DNA of 5,330 nt from assembly GCA_959604655.1 (NCBI GenBank), contig CAUHCL010000127.1:1-5330 (forward strand), read 5' to 3'. The notes under the pieces are model-generated. The model ran no database searches, was not told the DNA's origin, and saw only the letters and a list, made by a program, of their open reading frames with translations. Of the stretch, positions 4,710 through 5,330 are shown piece by piece. The DNA is from an uncultured Alistipes sp. (GTDB lineage: Bacteria; Bacteroidota; Bacteroidia; Bacteroidales; Rikenellaceae). The position numbers and the translations under genes were made by a program. The stretch's first letter is position 1; each line of letters begins with the position of its first letter.

Positions 4710-5330
4710 TTATGCGCCGAAGTTATCGTAGAGGATATTTTCGGGCGGAACGCCGAGGCTGTCGAGCATATTCACCACGGCATTCGACATCATCGGAGGT
4801 CCGCACATGAGGTAAATGCAGCCTTCGGGCTCCTCGTGGTTCTTCAGATAGTTTTCATACAGCACGTTGTGTACGAAGCCCACCTTGTAGTCCACGCCCG
4901 CGGCATCGGCTGCGGGATCGGGACGGTCGAGCGCCAAATGGAACTTGAAGTTGGGGAAATCCTTCTCGATGGCGTGGAAGTCGTCGAGATAGAAGGCCTC
5001 CTTCAACGAACGGGCACCGTACCAGAACGTAACGGGACGCTTGGTCTTCTCCGTCTTGAAGAGGTGCATGAGGTGGCTGCGCATGGGAGCCATACCCGCA
5101 CCGCCGCCGATGAAGATCAGCTCCTGATCGTCGGGCAGATTGTCGGGCAGGAAGAACTCGCCGTAAGGACCCGAGATGGTGATCTTGTCACCCGGCTTGA
5201 GCGAATAGATGTACGACGAGCATACGCCCGGGTTCACCTTCATGAAACCGCCCGCCGCGCGATCGAACGGCGGAGTGGCTATACGCACGTTGAGCTTTAT
5301 CACATTGCCCTCGGCAGGATAGGTAGCGCA
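4710..5330 (-). CDS. nqrF: Na+-translocating NADH:quinone oxidoreductase subunit F, C-terminal part (cut by window edge)
   Basis: The frame is open from the right edge to the stop at 4712-4710, giving 206 residues. NqrF is the membrane-anchored subunit that takes electrons from NADH through FAD and a 2Fe-2S centre into the sodium-pumping Nqr complex. The visible part is the ferredoxin-reductase-like module. It starts in ATYPAEG, just after the FAD-binding YS motif. It continues with NVRIATPP, SLKPGDKITISGPYGEFF (FAD domain), GGGAGMAPMRSH and WYGARS (NADH binding), HNVLYENYL, CGPPMM, and ends in ILYDNFGA, where the aromatic residue lies near the flavin. Order and spacing agree with Vibrio NqrF as I recall it. 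The N-terminal helix and the 2Fe-2S ferredoxin domain with its cysteines lie beyond the edge. A GTG at 5303 is internal and not the start. Other nqr genes are probably upstream, outside the window, with nqrF last, as the terminator at 4642-4683 supports. Confidence 0.95.
   Translation of the reverse strand, partial: CATYPAEGNVIKLNVRIATPPFDRAAGGFMKVNPGVCSSYIYSLKPGDKITISGPYGEFFLPDNLPDDQELIFIGGGAGMAPMRSHLMHLFKTEKTKRPVTFWYGARSLKEAFYLDDFHAIEKDFPNFKFHLALDRPDPAADAAGVDYKVGFVHNVLYENYLKNHEEPEGCIYLMCGPPMMSNAVVNMLDSLGVPPENILYDNFGA

Noticed and set aside
4613..4810. Small plus-strand open frame of 65 codons
   Set aside because: It runs through the nqrF terminator hairpin and into the antisense of the conserved NqrF C-terminus, so it is not a gene.
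5301..5303. GTG as the start of nqrF
   Set aside because: The frame stays open to the window edge and the residues before it (ATYPAEGN) match conserved NqrF sequence, so the gene continues beyond the window.

Overview
The window looks like a piece of a Bacteroidota chromosome, most likely a GC-rich gut genus such as Alistipes or a relative. This is inferred from promoters of the Bacteroidota type (TTTG, a 19-20 nt spacer, TAnnTTTG), the lack of Shine-Dalgarno sequences, the frequent ATA and CGC codons, and the gene families present (M56 peptidase with a TonB C-terminal domain, NigD-like lipoprotein, Na+-NQR subunit F). No mobile element, CRISPR array, tRNA or rRNA is visible.

Layout from left to right. 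(1) Positions 1-391, minus strand: the N-terminal 130 codons of a HAD-superfamily hydrolase that runs off the left edge. (2) Positions 392-529: a divergent intergenic region with two good promoters, one in each direction. Both place the predicted RNA start within a few bases of the start codon. The rightward promoter carries an exact tandem 14-bp repeat with TGTAGTA half-sites typical of BlaI/MecI operators. (3) Positions 530-3462, plus strand: a compact three-gene unit with gaps of 43 and 22 nt. It encodes a secreted protein of unknown family that carries repeated motifs resembling TonB-receptor plug domains, a BlaI-family repressor, and a membrane M56 (BlaR1-type) metallopeptidase. The peptidase carries a carboxypeptidase-regulatory-like domain and a TonB C-terminal domain in place of a penicillin-binding sensor. 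(4) Positions 3705-4421, plus strand: a NigD-like lipoprotein with its own promoter-like element and a strong intrinsic terminator. (5) Positions 4710-5330, minus strand: the C-terminal two thirds of an nqrF-like gene, which runs off the right edge. Its terminator hairpin lies between the two convergent genes.

The unit at 530-3462 is the most interesting part. By analogy with BlaR1-BlaI and MecR1-MecI, the M56 protein would sense an envelope signal and trigger loss of the BlaI-type repressor. That would free the promoter at 495-525, whose -7 element lies inside the putative operator. The first gene of the unit would then be the main envelope output. Its plug-like motifs, together with the TonB-like domain of the peptidase, suggest a link to outer-membrane transport or its surveillance. 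The system's role is inferred; the family assignments of BlaI, M56, TonB_C and NqrF are well supported by motifs.
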